Source: Dipteronia dyeriana
Lineage: Eukaryota; Streptophyta; Magnoliopsida; Sapindales; Sapindaceae
Direction of reading: 5' to 3'
Assembly: GCA_032871835.1 (NCBI GenBank)
Contig: CM065296.1
Location: 54,217,288-54,281,287 of the forward strand
Length of the DNA: 64,000 nucleotides
Program-made: the position numbers and the translations under genes
Notes under the pieces: model-generated
Told to the model about the DNA's origin: nothing
The model's input: only the letters and a program-made list of their open reading frames with translations
The model's database searches: none
Shown: positions 25,789 to 40,600 of the stretch, piece after piece
Numbering within the stretch: the stretch's first letter is position 1
Layout: every line of letters begins with the position of its first letter

Positions 25789-28139
25789 AGATCTGGATGA
25801 CAACTATGCTCTTAGACTCAGATCCTTCTTAGGGGTGGTAGCCCGACCAAGGCATCAGGAGGGATATCTAGCTATTTCCTTGTCTTGAGTTCTGGATGAC
25901 AACTATGCTCTTACATTTAGATCCTTCTTGGGGGTGGTAGCCTGACCAAGGCATCAGGAGTGCTATCTAGCTATTTCCTGGTCTTGAGATCTGGATGGCC
26001 AATATGCTCTTACACTCATATCCTTCTTAGGGGTGGTAGCCAGACCAAGGCATCAGGTTCGCTGCCTAGCTATTTCCTAGTCTTGAGATCTGGATGGCAT
26101 TTATTCTCTTACACAAAGAACTTTCTTGTGGGTGGTAGCCCGACAAAGGCATCAGGAGTGCTACCTAGCTTTTTTCTTGGTCTTGAGATCTAGATGACAA
26201 CTATGCTTTTACACTCAGACTCTTCTTGGGGGTGGTAGCCCGACCAAGGCATCAGCAGCGCTATCTAGCTATTTCCGGGTCCTGAGATCTAGATGGCAAC
26301 TATGCTTTTACACTTAGTTCCTTCTAAGAGTTGGTAGCCCTACCAAGGCATTAGGAGCGCTATCTAGCTATTTCATGGACTTGGGATCTACATGACAACT
26401 ATGCTTTTACACTCAGACCCTTCTTGGGGGTGGTAGCCCGACCAAGGCATCAGCAGCGCTATCTAGCTATTTCCTGATCCTGAGATCTGGATGGCAACTA
26501 TGCTCTTACACTCAGTTCCTTTTTAGGGGTGGTAGCCCGACCAAGGCATTAAAAGTGCTACCTAGCTATTTCCTGGTCTTGAGATCTGGATGACAGCAAT
26601 GCTCTTACACTCGGTAGCCCGACCAAGGCATTAGGAGCGCTTCCTAGCTATTTCCTGGTCTTGAGATCTGGATGGCAACTATGGTCTTACACTCAAATCA
26701 TTCTTAGTTGTGGTAGCCCGACAAAGGCATCAGGAGCGCTACCTAGGTTTTTTCCTGGTCTTGAGATCTAGATGACAACTATGCTTTTACACTCAGACCC
26801 TTCTTGTGGGTGGTAGCCCGACCACGGCATCAGCAGCGCTATCTAGCTATTTCCTGGTCCTAAGATCTGGATGGCAACTATTCTCTTACTTTCAGGCCCT
26901 TCTTGGGGGTGGTAGCCCGACCAAGGCAACAGGAGCGCTACCTAGCTATTTACTGGTCTTGGGATCTGGATGACAACTATGCTCTTACACTCAGACCCTT
27001 CTTGGGGGTGGTAGCCCGACCAAGGCATCAGGAGGGATATCTAGCTATTTCCTGGTCTTGAGATCTGGATGGCAACCATGCTCTTTCACTCAGACCCTTC
27101 TTGGGGTGGTAGCCCGACCAAGGCAACAAGAGCGCTACCTAGCTATTTCCTGGTCTTGAGATATGGATGACAACTATGCTCTTACACTCGGACCCTTCTT
27201 GGGGGTGGCAGCCCGACCAAGGCATCAAGAGAGCTATCTAGCTATTTCTTGGTCTTGAGATCTGAATGACAACTATGCTTTTACAGTCAGACCCTTCTTG
27301 GAGGTGTTAGCCCGACCAAGGCATCGGGAGGGCTATCTAGCTATTTCCATGACTTGAGATCTGGATGACAACTATGCTCTTAGACTCAGATCCTTCTTCG
27401 GGGTGGTAGCCCGACCAAGGCATCAGGAGGGATATCTAGCTATTTCCTGGTCTTGAGATCTGGATGACAACTATGCTATTACAGTCAGACCCTTCTTGGA
27501 GGTGTTAGCCCGACAAAGGCATCAAGAGGGCTATCTAGCTATTTTCTTGTCTTGAGATCTGGATGACAACTATGCTCTTACAGTCAGACCCTTCTTGGGG
27601 GTGGTAGCCCGACCAAGGCAACAGGAGCGCTACCTAGCTTTTTCCTGGTCTTGTGATCTAAATGGCAACTATGCTCTTACACTCAGACACTTCTTGGGGG
27701 TGGTAACTCGACGAAGGCAACAGGAGCGCTACCTAGCTATTTACTGGTCTTGAGATTTGGATGACAACTATGCTCTTACTTTTAGACCCTTCTTGGGGGT
27801 GGTAGCCCGACCAAGGCATCAGCAGCACTATCTAGCTATTTCCTTGTCCTGAGATCTGGATGGCGCCTATGCTCTTACACTCAATTCCTTCTTAGAGGTG
27901 GTAGCCTGACCAAGGCATTAGGAGCGCTACCTAGCTATTTCCTGGTCTTAAATCTGGATGACAACTTTGCTCTTACACTCGGTAGCCCGACCAAGGCATC
28001 AAGAGCGCTTCCTAGCTATTTCCTGGTCTTGAGATCTGGATGGCAACTATGGTCTTACACTCAAATCCTTCTTAGTTGTGGTATCCCGACAAAGTCATCA
28101 GGAGCGCTACCTAGCTATTTCCTGGTCTTGAGATCTGGA
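25789..28139 (+). repeat. Mixed right-family monomers
   Basis: This stretch is ordinary 99-bp monomers with short monomers at about 26,612 and 27,980. The part 26,054-26,890 resembles 42,065-42,800, about 16 kb to the right. The rare CAGGTTCGCTGCC lies at 26,054 and 42,065, and GACCACGGCATC at 26,820 pairs with GACCACAGCATC at 42,731. The offset drops from 16,011 to 15,911 between these markers, so one monomer has been lost or gained. No other sequence type is present. Confidence 0.65.
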
Positions 28140-31100
28140 TGACAACTATGCTTTTACAGTCAGACCCATCTTGGAGGTGTTAGCCAGACCAAGGCATCGG
28201 GAGGGCTATCTAGCTATTTCCGTGACTTGAGATCTGGATGACAACTATGATCTTAGACTCAGATCCTTTTTCGGGGTGGTAGCCCGACCAAGGCATCAGG
28301 AGGGATATATAGCTATTTCCTGGTCTTGAGATCTGGATGACAACTATGCTATTACAGTCAGACCCTTCTTGGAGGTGTTAGCCCGACCAAGGCATCAAGA
28401 GGGCTATCTAGCTATTTCCTTGTCTTGAGAGCTGGATGACAACTTTGCTCTTACAGTCAGACCCTTCTTGAGGGTGGTAGCCCGACCAAGGCAACATGAG
28501 CCCTACCTAGCTTTTTCCTGGTCTTGTGATCTAAATGGCAACTATGCTCTTACACTCAGACACTTCTTGGGGGTGGTAACTCGACCAAGGCAACAGGAGC
28601 GCTACCTAGCTATTTACTGATCTTGAGATTTGGATGACAACTATGCTCTTACTTTTAGACCCTTCTTGGGGGTGGTAGCCCGACCAAGGCATCAGCAGCA
28701 CTATCTAGCTATTTCCTTGTCCTGAGATCTGGATGGCAACTATGCTCTTACACTTAATTCCTTCTTAGAGGTGGTACCCCGACCAAGGCATTAGGAGTGC
28801 TACCTAGCTATTTCCTGGTCTTAAATCTGGATGACAACTATGCTCTTACACTCGGTAGCCCGACCAAGGCATCAAGAGCGCTTCCTAGCTATTTCCTGGT
28901 CTTGAGATCTGGATGGCAACTATGGTCTTACACTCAAATCCTTCTTAGTTGTGGTATCCCGACAAAGTCATCAGGAGCGCTACCTAGCTATTTCCTGGTC
29001 TTGAGATCTGGATGACAACTATGCTCTTACTTTCAGACCCTTCTAAGGGGTGGTAGCCCGACCAAGGCAACAGGAGCGCTACCTAGCTATTTACTGGTCT
29101 TGAGATATGGATGACAACTATGCTCTTCAACTCAGACCATTCTTGGGGGTGGTAGCCCGACCAAGGCATCAGGAGCGCTATCTAGCTATTTCTTGGTCTT
29201 GTGATCTAGATGGCAACTATGCTCTTACACTCAGACCCTTCTTGGGAGTGGTAGCCCGACCATGGCAATAGGAGTGCTACCTAGCTATTTCTTGTTCTTG
29301 AGATATGGATGACAACTATGCTCTTACACTCAGATCCTTCTTGGCGGTGGTAGCCCGACGAAGGCATCAGGATGGCTATCTAGCTATTTTCTGGTCTAGA
29401 GATCTGGATGACAGCTATGCTCTTACAGTTAGACCCTTCTTGGGGGTTGTAGCCCGACCAAGGCAACATGAGCGCTTCCTAGCTATTTCCTGGTCTTGAG
29501 ATCTGGATGGCAACTATGCTATTCCACTCAAATCCTTCTTAGTTGTGGTAGCCCGACAAAGGCATAATGAGTGCTACCTAGTTATTTCCTGGTCTTGTGA
29601 TCTGGATGGCAACTATGCTTTTACACTCAGACATTTCTTTGGGGTGGTATCCCGACCAAGGCAACAGGAGCGCTACCTATTTATTTCCTGGTCTTGAGAT
29701 CTAGATGACAAGTATGCTCTAACAGTCAGACCCTTCTTGGGGGTGGCAGCCCGACCAAGGAATCAGGAGCGCTTCCTAGCTATTTCCTGGTCTTGGGATC
29801 TGGATGACAACTATGCTCACACACTCGGTAGCCTGACCAAGGCATCAGGAGCGCTTCCTAGCTATTTCTTAGTCTTGAGATCTGGATGGCAACCATGCTA
29901 TTACACTCAAATCCTTCTTAGTTGTGGTAGCCCGACAAAGGCATCAGGAGCGCTACCTAGCTATTTCCTGGTCTTGTTATCTGGATGGAAACTATGCTCT
30001 TACACTCAGACCCTTCTTGGGGATGGTATGTCGACCAAGGCAACAAGAGCGCTACATAGCTATTTCCTGGTCTTGAGATCTGGATGACAATTATGCTCTT
30101 ACAGTCTGACCTTCTTGGGGGTGGTAGCCCGACCAAGGCAACATGAGCGCTTCCTAGCTATTTCCTGGTCTTGAGATCTGGATGGCAACTATGGTCTTAC
30201 ACTCAAATCCTTCTTAGTTGTGGTAGCCCGACAAAGGCATTAGGAGCGCTACCTAGTTATTTCCTGGTCTTGTGATCTGGATGGCAACTATTCTTTTACA
30301 CTCAGACATTTCTTTGGGGCGGTAGCCCGACCAAGGCAACAGGAGCGCTACCTATTTAATTCCTGGTCTTGAGATCTAGATGACAAGTATGCTCTTACAG
30401 TCAGACCCTTCTTGAGGTGGTAGCCCGACCAAGGCATCAGGAGCGCTTCCTAGCTATTTCATGGTCTTGGGATCTGGATGACAACTATGCTCATACAATC
30501 GGTAGCCCGACCAAGGCATCAAGAGCGCTTCCTAGCTATTTCCTGGTCTTGAGATCTGGATGGCAACTATGCTCTTACACTCAAATCCTTCTTAGTTGTG
30601 GTAGCCCGACAAAGGCATCAGGAGCGCTACCTAGCTATTTCCTGGTCTTGTGATCTGGATGGAAACTATGCTCTTACACTCAGACCCTTCTTGGGGATGG
30701 TATCCCGACCAAGGCAACAAGAGCGCTACCTAGCTATTTCCTGGTCTTGAGATCTGGATGACAAGTATGCTCTTACACTCAGACCCTTCTTGGGGTGGTA
30801 GCCCGACCAAGGCATCATGTGCGCTTCCTAGCTATTTCCTGGTCTTGAGATTTTTGATGACAACTATTCTATTACACTAAGACATTTCTTGGGGGTGGTA
30901 GCCGGACCAAGGCATCAGGAGCGCTACAAAGCTATTTCCTGGTCTTGAGATCTGGATGGCAACTATATTCTTACACTCAGATCCTTATTATGGGTGTTTG
31001 CCCGACCAAGGAATTAGGAGCTCTACCTAGCTTTTTCCTGGTCTTGAGTTCTGGATGACAACTATGCTCTTACATTTAGATCCTTCTTGGGGGTGGTATC

Positions 31101-34100
31101 CCGAATAAGGCATCAAGAGCGCTATCTAGCTATTTCTTGGACTTAAGATCTGGATGGCAACTATGCTCTTACACTCAGATCCTTCTTAGGGGTGGTAGCC
31201 CAACCAAGGCATTAGGTGCGCTACCTAGTTATTTCCTAGTCTTTAGATCTGGATGGCATTTATTCTCTTACACTAAGAACCTTCTTGTTGGTGGTAGCCT
31301 GACCAAGGCATTAGGAGCGCTATCTAGCTATTTCATGGTCTTGAGATCTAGATGACAACTATGCTTTTACACTCAGACTCTTCTTGGGGGTGGTAGCCCG
31401 ACCAAGGCATCAGCAGCGCTATCTAGCTATTTCCTGGTCCTGAGATCTGGATGGCAACTATGCTCTTACACTTAGTTCCTTCTAAGAGTTGGTAGCCCTA
31501 CCAAGGCATTAGGAGCGCTACCTAGCTATTTCCTGGTCTTGGGATCTGGATGACAACTATGCTCATACACTCGGTAGCCCGACCAAGGCATCAGGAGCGC
31601 TTCCTAGCTATTTCTTGGTCTTGAGATCTTGATGGCAACTATGCTCTTACACTCAAATCCTTCTTAGTTGTGGTAGCCCGACAAAGGCATCAGGAGCGCT
31701 ACCTATCTATTTCCTGGTCTTATGATCTGGATGGCAACTATGCTTTTACACTCAGACCCTTCTTGGGGGTGGTAGCCCGACCAACGCAACAGGAGCGCTA
31801 CCTAGCTATTTCCTGGTCTTGAGATTTGGATGACAACTATGCTCTTACTTTTAGACCCTTCGTGGGGGTGGTAGCCCGACCAAGGCAACAAAAGCGCTTC
31901 CTAGCTACTTCCTGGTCTTGAGATCTAAATGGCAACCATGCTCTTACACTCAATTCCTTCTTAGTTGAGGTAGCCCGACAAAGGCATCAGGAACGCTACC
32001 TAGCTATTTTCTGGTCTTGTGATCTGGATGGCAACTATGCTCTTACACTCAGACCTTTCTTGGAGGTGGTAGCCCGACCAAGGCATCAGGAGAGCTATCT
32101 AGCTATTTCTTGGTCATGAGATCTGGATGGCAACTATGCTCTTACACCCAAATCCTTCTTGGGGGTGGTAGCCTGACCAAGGCATCGGGAGGGCTATCTA
32201 GCTATTTCCGTGACTTGAGATCTGGATGACAACTATGCTCTTAGACTCAGATCCTTCTTGGGGGTGGTAGCCCGACCAAGGCATCAAGAGGGATATCTAG
32301 CTATTTCTTGGTCTTGAGTTCTGGATGACAACTATGCTCTTACATTTAGATCCTTATTGGGGGTGGTAGCCCGACCAAGGCATCAGGAGCGCTATCTAGC
32401 TATTTCCTGGTCTTGAGATCTGGATGGCCAATATGCTCTTACACTCAGATCCTTCTTAGGGCTTGTAGCCAGACCAAGGCATCAGGTTCGCTACCTAGCT
32501 ATTTCCTAGTCTTGAGATCTGGATGGCATTTATTCTCTTACACAAAGAACTTTCTTGTGGGTGGTAGCCCGACCAAGGCATCAGGTGCGCTACCTATCTA
32601 TTTCCTAGTCTTAAGATTTGGATGGCAACTATGCTCTTACTCTAAGAACCTTCTTGGGGGTGGTAGCCCGACCAAGGCATCAGGAGCGCTATCTAGCTAT
32701 TTCATGGTCTTGGGATCTGGATGACAACTATGCTTTTACACTCAGACCCTTCTTGGGGGTGGTAGCCCGACCAAGGCATCAGCAGCGCTATCTAGCTATT
32801 TCCTGGTCCTGAGATCTGGATGGCAACTATGCTCTTACACTCAGTTCCTTCTTAGGGTTGGTAGCCAGACCAAGGCATAAGGTTCGCTACCTAGCTATTT
32901 CCTAGTCTTGATATCTGGATGGCATTTATTCTCTTACTCTAAGAACCTTCTTGGGGGTGGTAGCCCGACCAAGGCATCAAGAGCGCTATCTAGCTATTTC
33001 ATGGTCTTGGGATCTGGATGACAACTATGCTTTTACACTCAGACCCTTCTTAGGGTGGTAGCCCGACCAAGGCATCAGTAGCGCTATCTAGCTATTTCCT
33101 GGTCCTGAGATCTGGATTGCAACTATGCTCTTACACTCAGTTCCTTCTTAGGGGTGGTAGCCAGACCAAGGCATAAGGTTCGCTACCTAGCTATTTCCTA
33201 GTCTTGAGATCTGGATGGCATTTATTCTCTTACTCTAAGAACCTTCTTGAGGGTGGTAGCCCGACCAAGGCATCAGGAGCGCTATCTAGCTATTTCATGG
33301 TCTTGGGATCTACATGACAACTATGCTTTTACACTCAGACCCTTATTGGGGGTGGTAGCCCGACCAAGGCATCAGCAGCGCTATCTAGCTATTTCCTGAT
33401 CCTGAGATCTGGATGGCAACTATGCTCTTACACTCAGTTCCTTCTTAGGGGTGGTAGCCCGACCAAGGCATTAAAAGTGCTACCTAGCTATTTCCTGGTC
33501 TTGAGATCTGGATGACAGCAATGCTCTTACACTCGGTAGCCCGACCAAGGCATTAGGAGCGCTTCTTAGCTATTTCCTGGTCTTGAGATCTGGATGGCAA
33601 CTATGGTCTTACACTCAAATCATTCTTAGTTGTGGTAGCCCGACAAAGGCATCAGGAGCGCTACCTAGCTATTTCCTGGTCTTGAGATCTGGATGACAAC
33701 TATGCTTTTACAGTCAGACCCTTCTTGGAGGTGTTAACCAGACCAAGGCATCGGGAGGGCTATCTAGCTATTTCCGTGACTTGAGATCTGGATGACAACT
33801 ATGCTCTTAGACTCAGATCCTTCTTCGGGGTGGTAGCCCGACCAAGGCATCAGGAGGGATATCTATCTATTTCCTAGTCTTGAGATCTGGATGACAACTA
33901 TGCTATTACAGTCAGACCCTTCTTGGAGGTGTTAGCCCGACCAAGGCATCAAGAGGGCTATCTAGCTATTTCCTTGTCTTGAGATCTGGATGACAACTAT
34001 GCTCTTACCGTCAGACCCTTCTTGGGGGTGGTAGCCCGACCAAGGCAACAGGAGCGCTACCTAGCTTTTTCCTGGTCTTGTGATCTAAATGGCAACTATG

Positions 34101-36727
34101 CTCTTACACTCAGACACTTCTTGGGGGTGGTAACTCGACCAAGGCAACAGGAGCGCTACCTAGCTATTTACTGGTCTTGAGATTTGGATGACAACTATGC
34201 TCTTACTTTTAGACCCTTCTTGGGGGTGGTAGCCCGAGCAAGGCATCAGCAGCACTATCTAGCTATTTCCTTGTCCTGAGATCTGGATGGCAACTATGCT
34301 CTTACACTCAAATCCTTCTTAGAGGTGGTAGCCCGACCAAGGCATTAGGAGCGCTACCTAGCTATTTCCTGGTCTTAAATCTGGATGACAACTATGCTCT
34401 TACACTCGGTAGCCCAACCAAGGCATCAAGAGCGCTTCCTAGCTATTTCCTGGTCTTGAGATCTGGATGGCAACTATGGTCTTACACTCAAATCCTTCTT
34501 AGTTGTGGTATCCCGACAAAGTCATCAGGAGCGCTACCTAGCTATTTCCTGGTCTTGAGATCTGGATGACAACTATACTCTTACTTTTAGACCCTTCTAA
34601 GGGGTGGTAGCCCGACCAAGGCAACAGGAGCGCTACATAGCTATTTACTGGTCTTGAGATATGGATGACAACTATGCTCTTCAACTCAGACCATTCTTGG
34701 GGGTGGTAGCCCGACCAAGGCATCAGGAGCGCTATCTAGCTATTTCTTGATCTTGAGATCTGGATGGCAACTATGCTCTTACTCCCAGATCCTTCTTGGG
34801 GGTGGTAGCCTAACCAAGGCATCAGGAGAGCTATCTAGCTATTTCTTGGTTATGAGATCTGGATGGCAACTATGCTCTTACACCCAAATCCTTCTTGGGG
34901 GTGGTAGCCTGACCAAGGCATCGGGAGGGCTATCTAGCTATTTCCGTGACTTGAGATCTGGATGACAACTATGCTCTTAGACTCAGATCCTTCTTGGGGG
35001 TGGTAGCCCGACCAAGGCATCAAGAGGGATATCTAGCTATTTCTTGGTCTTGAGTTCTGGATGACAACTATGCTCTTACATTTAGATCCTTATTGGGGGA
35101 GGTAGCCCGACCAAGGCATCAGGAGCGCTATCTAGCTATTTCCTGGTCTTGAGATCTGGATGGCCAATATGCTCTTACACTCAGATCCTTCTTAGGGCTG
35201 GTAGCCAGACCAAGGCATCAGGTTCGCTACCTAGCTATTTCCTAGTCTTGAGATCTGGATGGCATTTATTCTCTTACACAAAGAACTTTCTTGTGGGTGG
35301 TAGCCCGACCAAGGCATCAGGTGCGCTACCTATCTATTTCCTAGTCTTAAGATTTGGATGGCAACTATGCTCTTACTCTAAGAACCTTCTTGGGGGTGGT
35401 AGCCCGACCAAGGCATCAGGAGCGCTATCTAGCTATTTCATGGTCTTGGGATCTGGATGACAACTATGCTTTTACACTCAGACCCTTCTTGGGGGTGGTA
35501 GCCCGACCAAGGCATCAGCAGCGCTATCTAGCTATTTCCTGGTCCTGAGATCTGGATGGCAACTATGCTCTTACACTCAGTTCCTTCTTAGGGTTGGTAG
35601 CCAGACCAAGGCATAAGGTTCGCTACCTAGCTATTTCCTAGTCTTGATATCTGGATGGCATTTTTTCTCTTACTCTAAGAACCTTCTTGGGGGTGGTAGC
35701 CCGACCAAGGCATCAGGAGCGCTATCTAGCTATTTCATGGTCTTGGGATCTGGATGACAACTATGCTTTTACACTCAGACCCTTCTTGGGGGTGGTAGCC
35801 CGACCAAGGCATCAGCAGCGCTATCTAGCTATTTCCTGGTCCTGAGATCTGGATGGCAACTATGCTCTTACACTCAGTTCCTTCTTAGGGTTGGTAGCCA
35901 GACCAAGGCATAAGGTTCGCTACCTAGCTATTTCCTAGTCTTGATATATGGATGGCATTTATTCTCTTACTCTAAGAACCTTCTTGGGGGTGGTAGCCCG
36001 ACCAAGGCATCAAGAGCGCTATCTAGCTATTTCATGGTCTTGGGATCTGGATGACAACTATGCTTTTACACTCAGACCCTTCTTGGGGGTGGTAGCCCGA
36101 CCAAGGCATCAGTAGCGCTATCTAGCTATTTCCTGGTCCTGAGATCTGGATTGCAACTATGCTCTTACACTCAGTTCCTTCTTAGGGGTGGTGGCCAGAC
36201 CAAGGCATAAGGTTCGCTACCTAGCTATTTCCTAGTCTTGAGATCTGGATGGCATTTATTCTCTTACTCTAAGAACCTTCTTGAGGGTGGTAGCCCGACC
36301 AAGGCATCAGGAGCGATATCTAGCTATTTCATGGTCTTGGGATCTACATGACAACTATGCTTTTACACTCAGACCCTTCTTGGGGGTGGTAGCCCGACCA
36401 AGGCATCAGCAGCGCTATCTAGCTATTTCCTGATCCTGAGATCTGGATGGAAACTATGCTCTTACACTCAGTTCCTTCTTAGGGGTGGTAGCCCGACCAA
36501 GGCATGAAAAGTGCTACCTAGCTATTTCCTGGTCTTGAGATCTGGATGACAGCAATGCTCTTACACTCGGTAGCCCGACCAAGGCATTAGGAGCGCTTCC
36601 TAGCTATTTCCTGGTCTTGAGATCTGGATGGCAACTATGGTCTTACACTCAAATCATTCTTAGTTGTGGTAGCCCGACAAAGGCATCAGGAGCGCTACCT
36701 AGCTATTTCCTGGTCTTGAGATCTGGA
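28140..36727 (+). repeat. 8.59-kb large duplication, copy 1
   Basis: Its left 4.5 kb is repeated from 36,728. Open frames at 29,305 and 29,737 recur at 37,893 and 38,325 (offset 8,588). Those at 31,137 and 32,413 recur at 39,530 and 40,806 (offset 8,393). The 195-bp step corresponds to about two monomers present at about 30,030-30,230 and missing from copy 2 at about 38,640. The right third of this copy holds a nested duplication of 2,736-3,034 bp. Edges are approximate. Confidence 0.8.
32090..34825 (+). repeat. Nested 2.7-kb block, left copy
   Basis: This block matches 34,826-37,620. The 103-codon open frame at 32,413 recurs at 35,149, an offset of 2,736. Further right the offset becomes 3,034 (a TCTGGATGAC landmark at 34,561 and 37,595), because the right copy carries one extra 297-bp three-monomer block. 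In this left copy the block (CATAAGGTTCGCTACC monomer, CATTT monomer pair) occurs twice, at about 32,881 and 33,177. Confidence 0.82.
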
Positions 36728-37620
36728 TGACAACTATGCTTTTACAGTCAGACCCTTCTTGAAGGTGTTAGCCAGACCAAGGCATCGGGAGGGCTATCTA
36801 GCTATTTCTGTGACTTGAGATCTGGATGACAACTATGCTCTTAGACTCAGATCCTTCTTCGGGGTGGTAGCCCGACCAAGGCATCAGGAGGGATATCTAT
36901 CTATTTCCTAGTCTTGAGATCTGGATGACAACTATGCTATTACAGTCAGACCCTTCTTGGAGGTGTTAGCCCGACCAAGGCATCAAGAGGGCTATCTAGC
37001 TATTTCCTTGTCTTGAGATCTGGATGACAACTATGCTCTTACAGTCAGACCCTTCTTGGGGGTGGTAGCCCGACCAAGGCAACAGGAGCGCTACCTAGCT
37101 TTTTCCTGGTCTTGTGATCTAAATGGCAACTATGCTCTTACACTCAGACACTTCTTGGGGGTGGTAACTCGACCAAGGCAACAGGAGCGCTACCTAGCTA
37201 TTTACTGGTCTTGAGATTTGGATGACAACTATGCTCTTACTTTTAGACCCTTCTTGGGGGAGGTAGCCCGAGCAAGGCATCAGCAGCACTATCTAGCTAT
37301 TTCCTTGTCCTGAGATCTGGATGGCAACTATGCTCTTACACTCAAATCCTTCTTAGAGGTGGTAGCCCGACCAAGGCATTAGGAGCGCTACCTAGCTATT
37401 TCCTGGTCTTAAATCTGGATGACAACTATGCTCTTACACTCGGTAGCCCGACCAAGGCATCAAGAGCGCTTCCTAGCTATTTCCTGGTCCTGAGATCTGG
37501 ACGGCAACTATGGTCTTACACTCAAATCCTTCTTAATTGTGGTATCCCGACAAAGTCATCAGGAGCGCTACCTAGCTATTTCCTGGTCTTGAGATCTGGA
37601 TGACAACTATACTCTTACTT
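34826..37620 (+). repeat. Nested 2.7-kb block, right copy with extra three-monomer unit
   Basis: The sequence tracks 32,090-34,825. The GGTTCGCTACC marker of the three-monomer block lies at 35,617, 35,914 and 36,211, exactly 297 bp apart, so three tandem copies stand here against two in the left block. The inside of the repeated unit is otherwise the same. This is a clear case of copy-number change by one higher-order unit. Confidence 0.85.
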
Positions 37621-40600
37621 TCAGACCCTTCTAAGGGGTGGTAGCCCGACCAAGGCAACAGGAGCGCTACCTAGCTATTTACTGGTCTTGAGATATGGAT
37701 GACAACTATGCTCTTCAACTCAGACCATTCTTGGGGGTGGTAGCCCGACCAAGGCATCAGGAGCGCTATCTAGCTATTTCTTGGTCTTGTGATCTAGATG
37801 GCAACTATGCTCTTACACTCAGACCCTTCTTGGGAGTGGTAGCCCGACCATGGCAATAGGAGTGCTACCTAGCTATTTCTTGTTCTTGAGATATGGATGA
37901 AAACTATGCTCTTACACTCAGATCCTTCTTGTCGGTGGTAGCCCGACGAAGGCATCAGGATGGCTATCTAGCTATTTTCTGGTCTAGAGATCTGGATGAC
38001 AGCTATGCTCTTACAGTTAGACCCTTCTTGGGGGTTGTAGCCCGACCAAGGCAACATGAGCGCTTCCTAGCTATTTCCTGGTCTTGAGATCAGGATGGCA
38101 ACTATGCTATTACACTCAAATCCTTCTTAGTTGTGGTAGCCCGACAAAGGCATAATGAGCGCTACCTAGTTATTTCCTGGTCTTGTGATCTGGATGGCAA
38201 CTATGCTTTTACACTCAGCCATTTCTTTGGGGTGGTAGCCCGACCAAGGCAACAGGAGCGCTACCTATTTATTTCCTGGTCTTGAGATCTAGATGACAAG
38301 TATGCTCTTACAGTCAGACCCTTCTTGGGGGTGGCAGCCCGACCAAGGAATCAGGAGCGCTTCCTAGCTATTTCCTGGTCTTGGGATCTGGATGACAACT
38401 ATGCTCATACACTCGGTAGCCTGACCAAGGCATCAGGAGCGCTTCCTAGCTATTTCCTGGTCTTGAGATCTGGATGGCAACCATGCTATTACACTCAAAT
38501 CCTTCTTAGTTGTGGTAGCCCGACAAAGGCATCAGGAGCGCTACCTAGCTATTTCCTGGTCTTGTGATCTGGATGGAAACTATGCTCTTACACTCAGACC
38601 CTTCTTGGGGATGGTATCCCGACCAAGGCAACAAGAGCGCTACCTAGTTATTTCCTGGTCTTGTGATCTGGATGGCAAGTATGCTTTTACACTCAGACAT
38701 TTCTTTGGGGCGGTAGCCCGACAAAGGCAACAGGAGCGCTACCTATTTATTTCCTGGTCTTGAGATCTAGATGACAAGTATGCTCTTACAGTCAGACCCT
38801 TCTTGGGGGTGGTAGCCCGACCAAGGCATCAGGAGCGCTTCATAGCTATTTCCTGGTCTTGGGATCTAGATGACAACTATGCTCATACACTCGGTAGCCC
38901 GACCAAGGCATCAAGAGCGCTTCCTAGCTATTTCCTGGTCTTGAGATCTGGATGGCAACTATGCTCTTACACTCAAATCCTTCTTAGTTGTGGTAACCCG
39001 ACAAAGGCATCAGGAGCGCTACCTAGCTATTTCCTGGTCTTGTGAACTGGATGGAAACTATGCTCTTACACTCAGACCCTTCTTGGGGATGGTATCCCGA
39101 CCAAGGCAACAAGAGCGCTACCTAGCTATTTCCTGGTCTTGAGATCTGGATGACAAGTATGCTCTTACACTGAGACCCTTCTTGGGGGTGGTAGCCCGAC
39201 CAAGGCATCATGTGCGCTTCCTAGCTATTTCCTTGTCTTGAGATTTTTGATGACAACTATGCTATTACACTAAGACCTTTCTTGGGGGTGGTAGCCGGAC
39301 CAAGGCATCAGGAGCGCTACAAAGCTATTTCCTGGTCTTGAGATCTGGATGGCAACTATATTCTTACACTCAGATCCTTATTATGGGTGGTTGCCCGACC
39401 AAGGCATTAAGAGCTCTACCTAGCTTTTTCCTGGTCTTGAGTTTTATATGACAACTATGCTCTTACATTTAGATCATTCTTGGGGGTGGTATCCCGACCA
39501 AGGCATCAGGAGCGCTATCTAGCTATTTCTTGGACTTAAGATCTGGATGGCAACTATGCTCTTACACTCAGATCCTTCTTAGGGGTGGTAGCCCAACCAA
39601 GGCATTAGGTGCGCTACCTAGTTATTTCCTAGTCTTTAGATCTGGATGGCATTTATTCTCTTACACTAAGAACCTTCTTGTTGGTGGTAGCCTGACCAAG
39701 GCATTAGGAGCGCTATCTAGCTATTTCATGGTCTTGAGATCTAGATGACAACTATGCTTTTACACTCAGACTCTTCTTGGGGGTGGTAGCCCGACCAAGG
39801 CATCAGCAGCGCTATCTAGCTATTTCCTGGTCCTGAGATCTGGATGGCAACTATGCTCTTACACTTAGTTCCTTCTAAGAGTTGGTAGCCCTACCAAGGC
39901 ATTAGGAGCGCTACCTAGCTATTTCCTGGTCTTGGGATCTGGATGACAACTATGCTCATACACTCGGTAGCCCGACCAAGGCATCAGGAGCGCTTCCTAG
40001 CTATTTCTTGGTCTTGAGATCTTGATGGCAACTATGCTCTTACACTCAAATCCTTCTTAGTTGTGGTAGCCCGACAAAGGCATCAGGAGCGCTACCTATC
40101 TATTTCCTGGTCTTGTGATCTGGATGGCAACTATGCTTTTACACTCAGACCCTTCTTGGGGGTGGTAGCCCGACCAACGCAACAGGAGCGCTACCTAGCT
40201 ATTTCCTGGTCTTGAGATTTGGATGACAACTATGCTCTTACTTTCAGACCCTTCGTGGGGGTGGTAGCCCGACCAAGGCAACAAAAGCGCTTCCTAGCTA
40301 CTTCCTGGTCTTGAGATCTAAATGGCAACCATGCTCTTACACTCAATTCCTTCTTAGTTGAGGTAGCCCGACAAAGGCATCAGGAATGCTACCTAGCTAT
40401 TTTCTGGTCTTGTGATCTGGATGGCAACTATGCTCTTACACTCAGACCTTTCTTGGAGGTGGTAGCCCGACCAAGGCATCAGGAGAGCTATCTAGCTATT
40501 TCTTGGTCATGAGATCTGGATGGCAACTATGCTCTTACACCCAAATCCTTCTTGGGGGTGGTAGCCTGACCAAGGCATCGGGAGGGCTATCTAGCTATTT

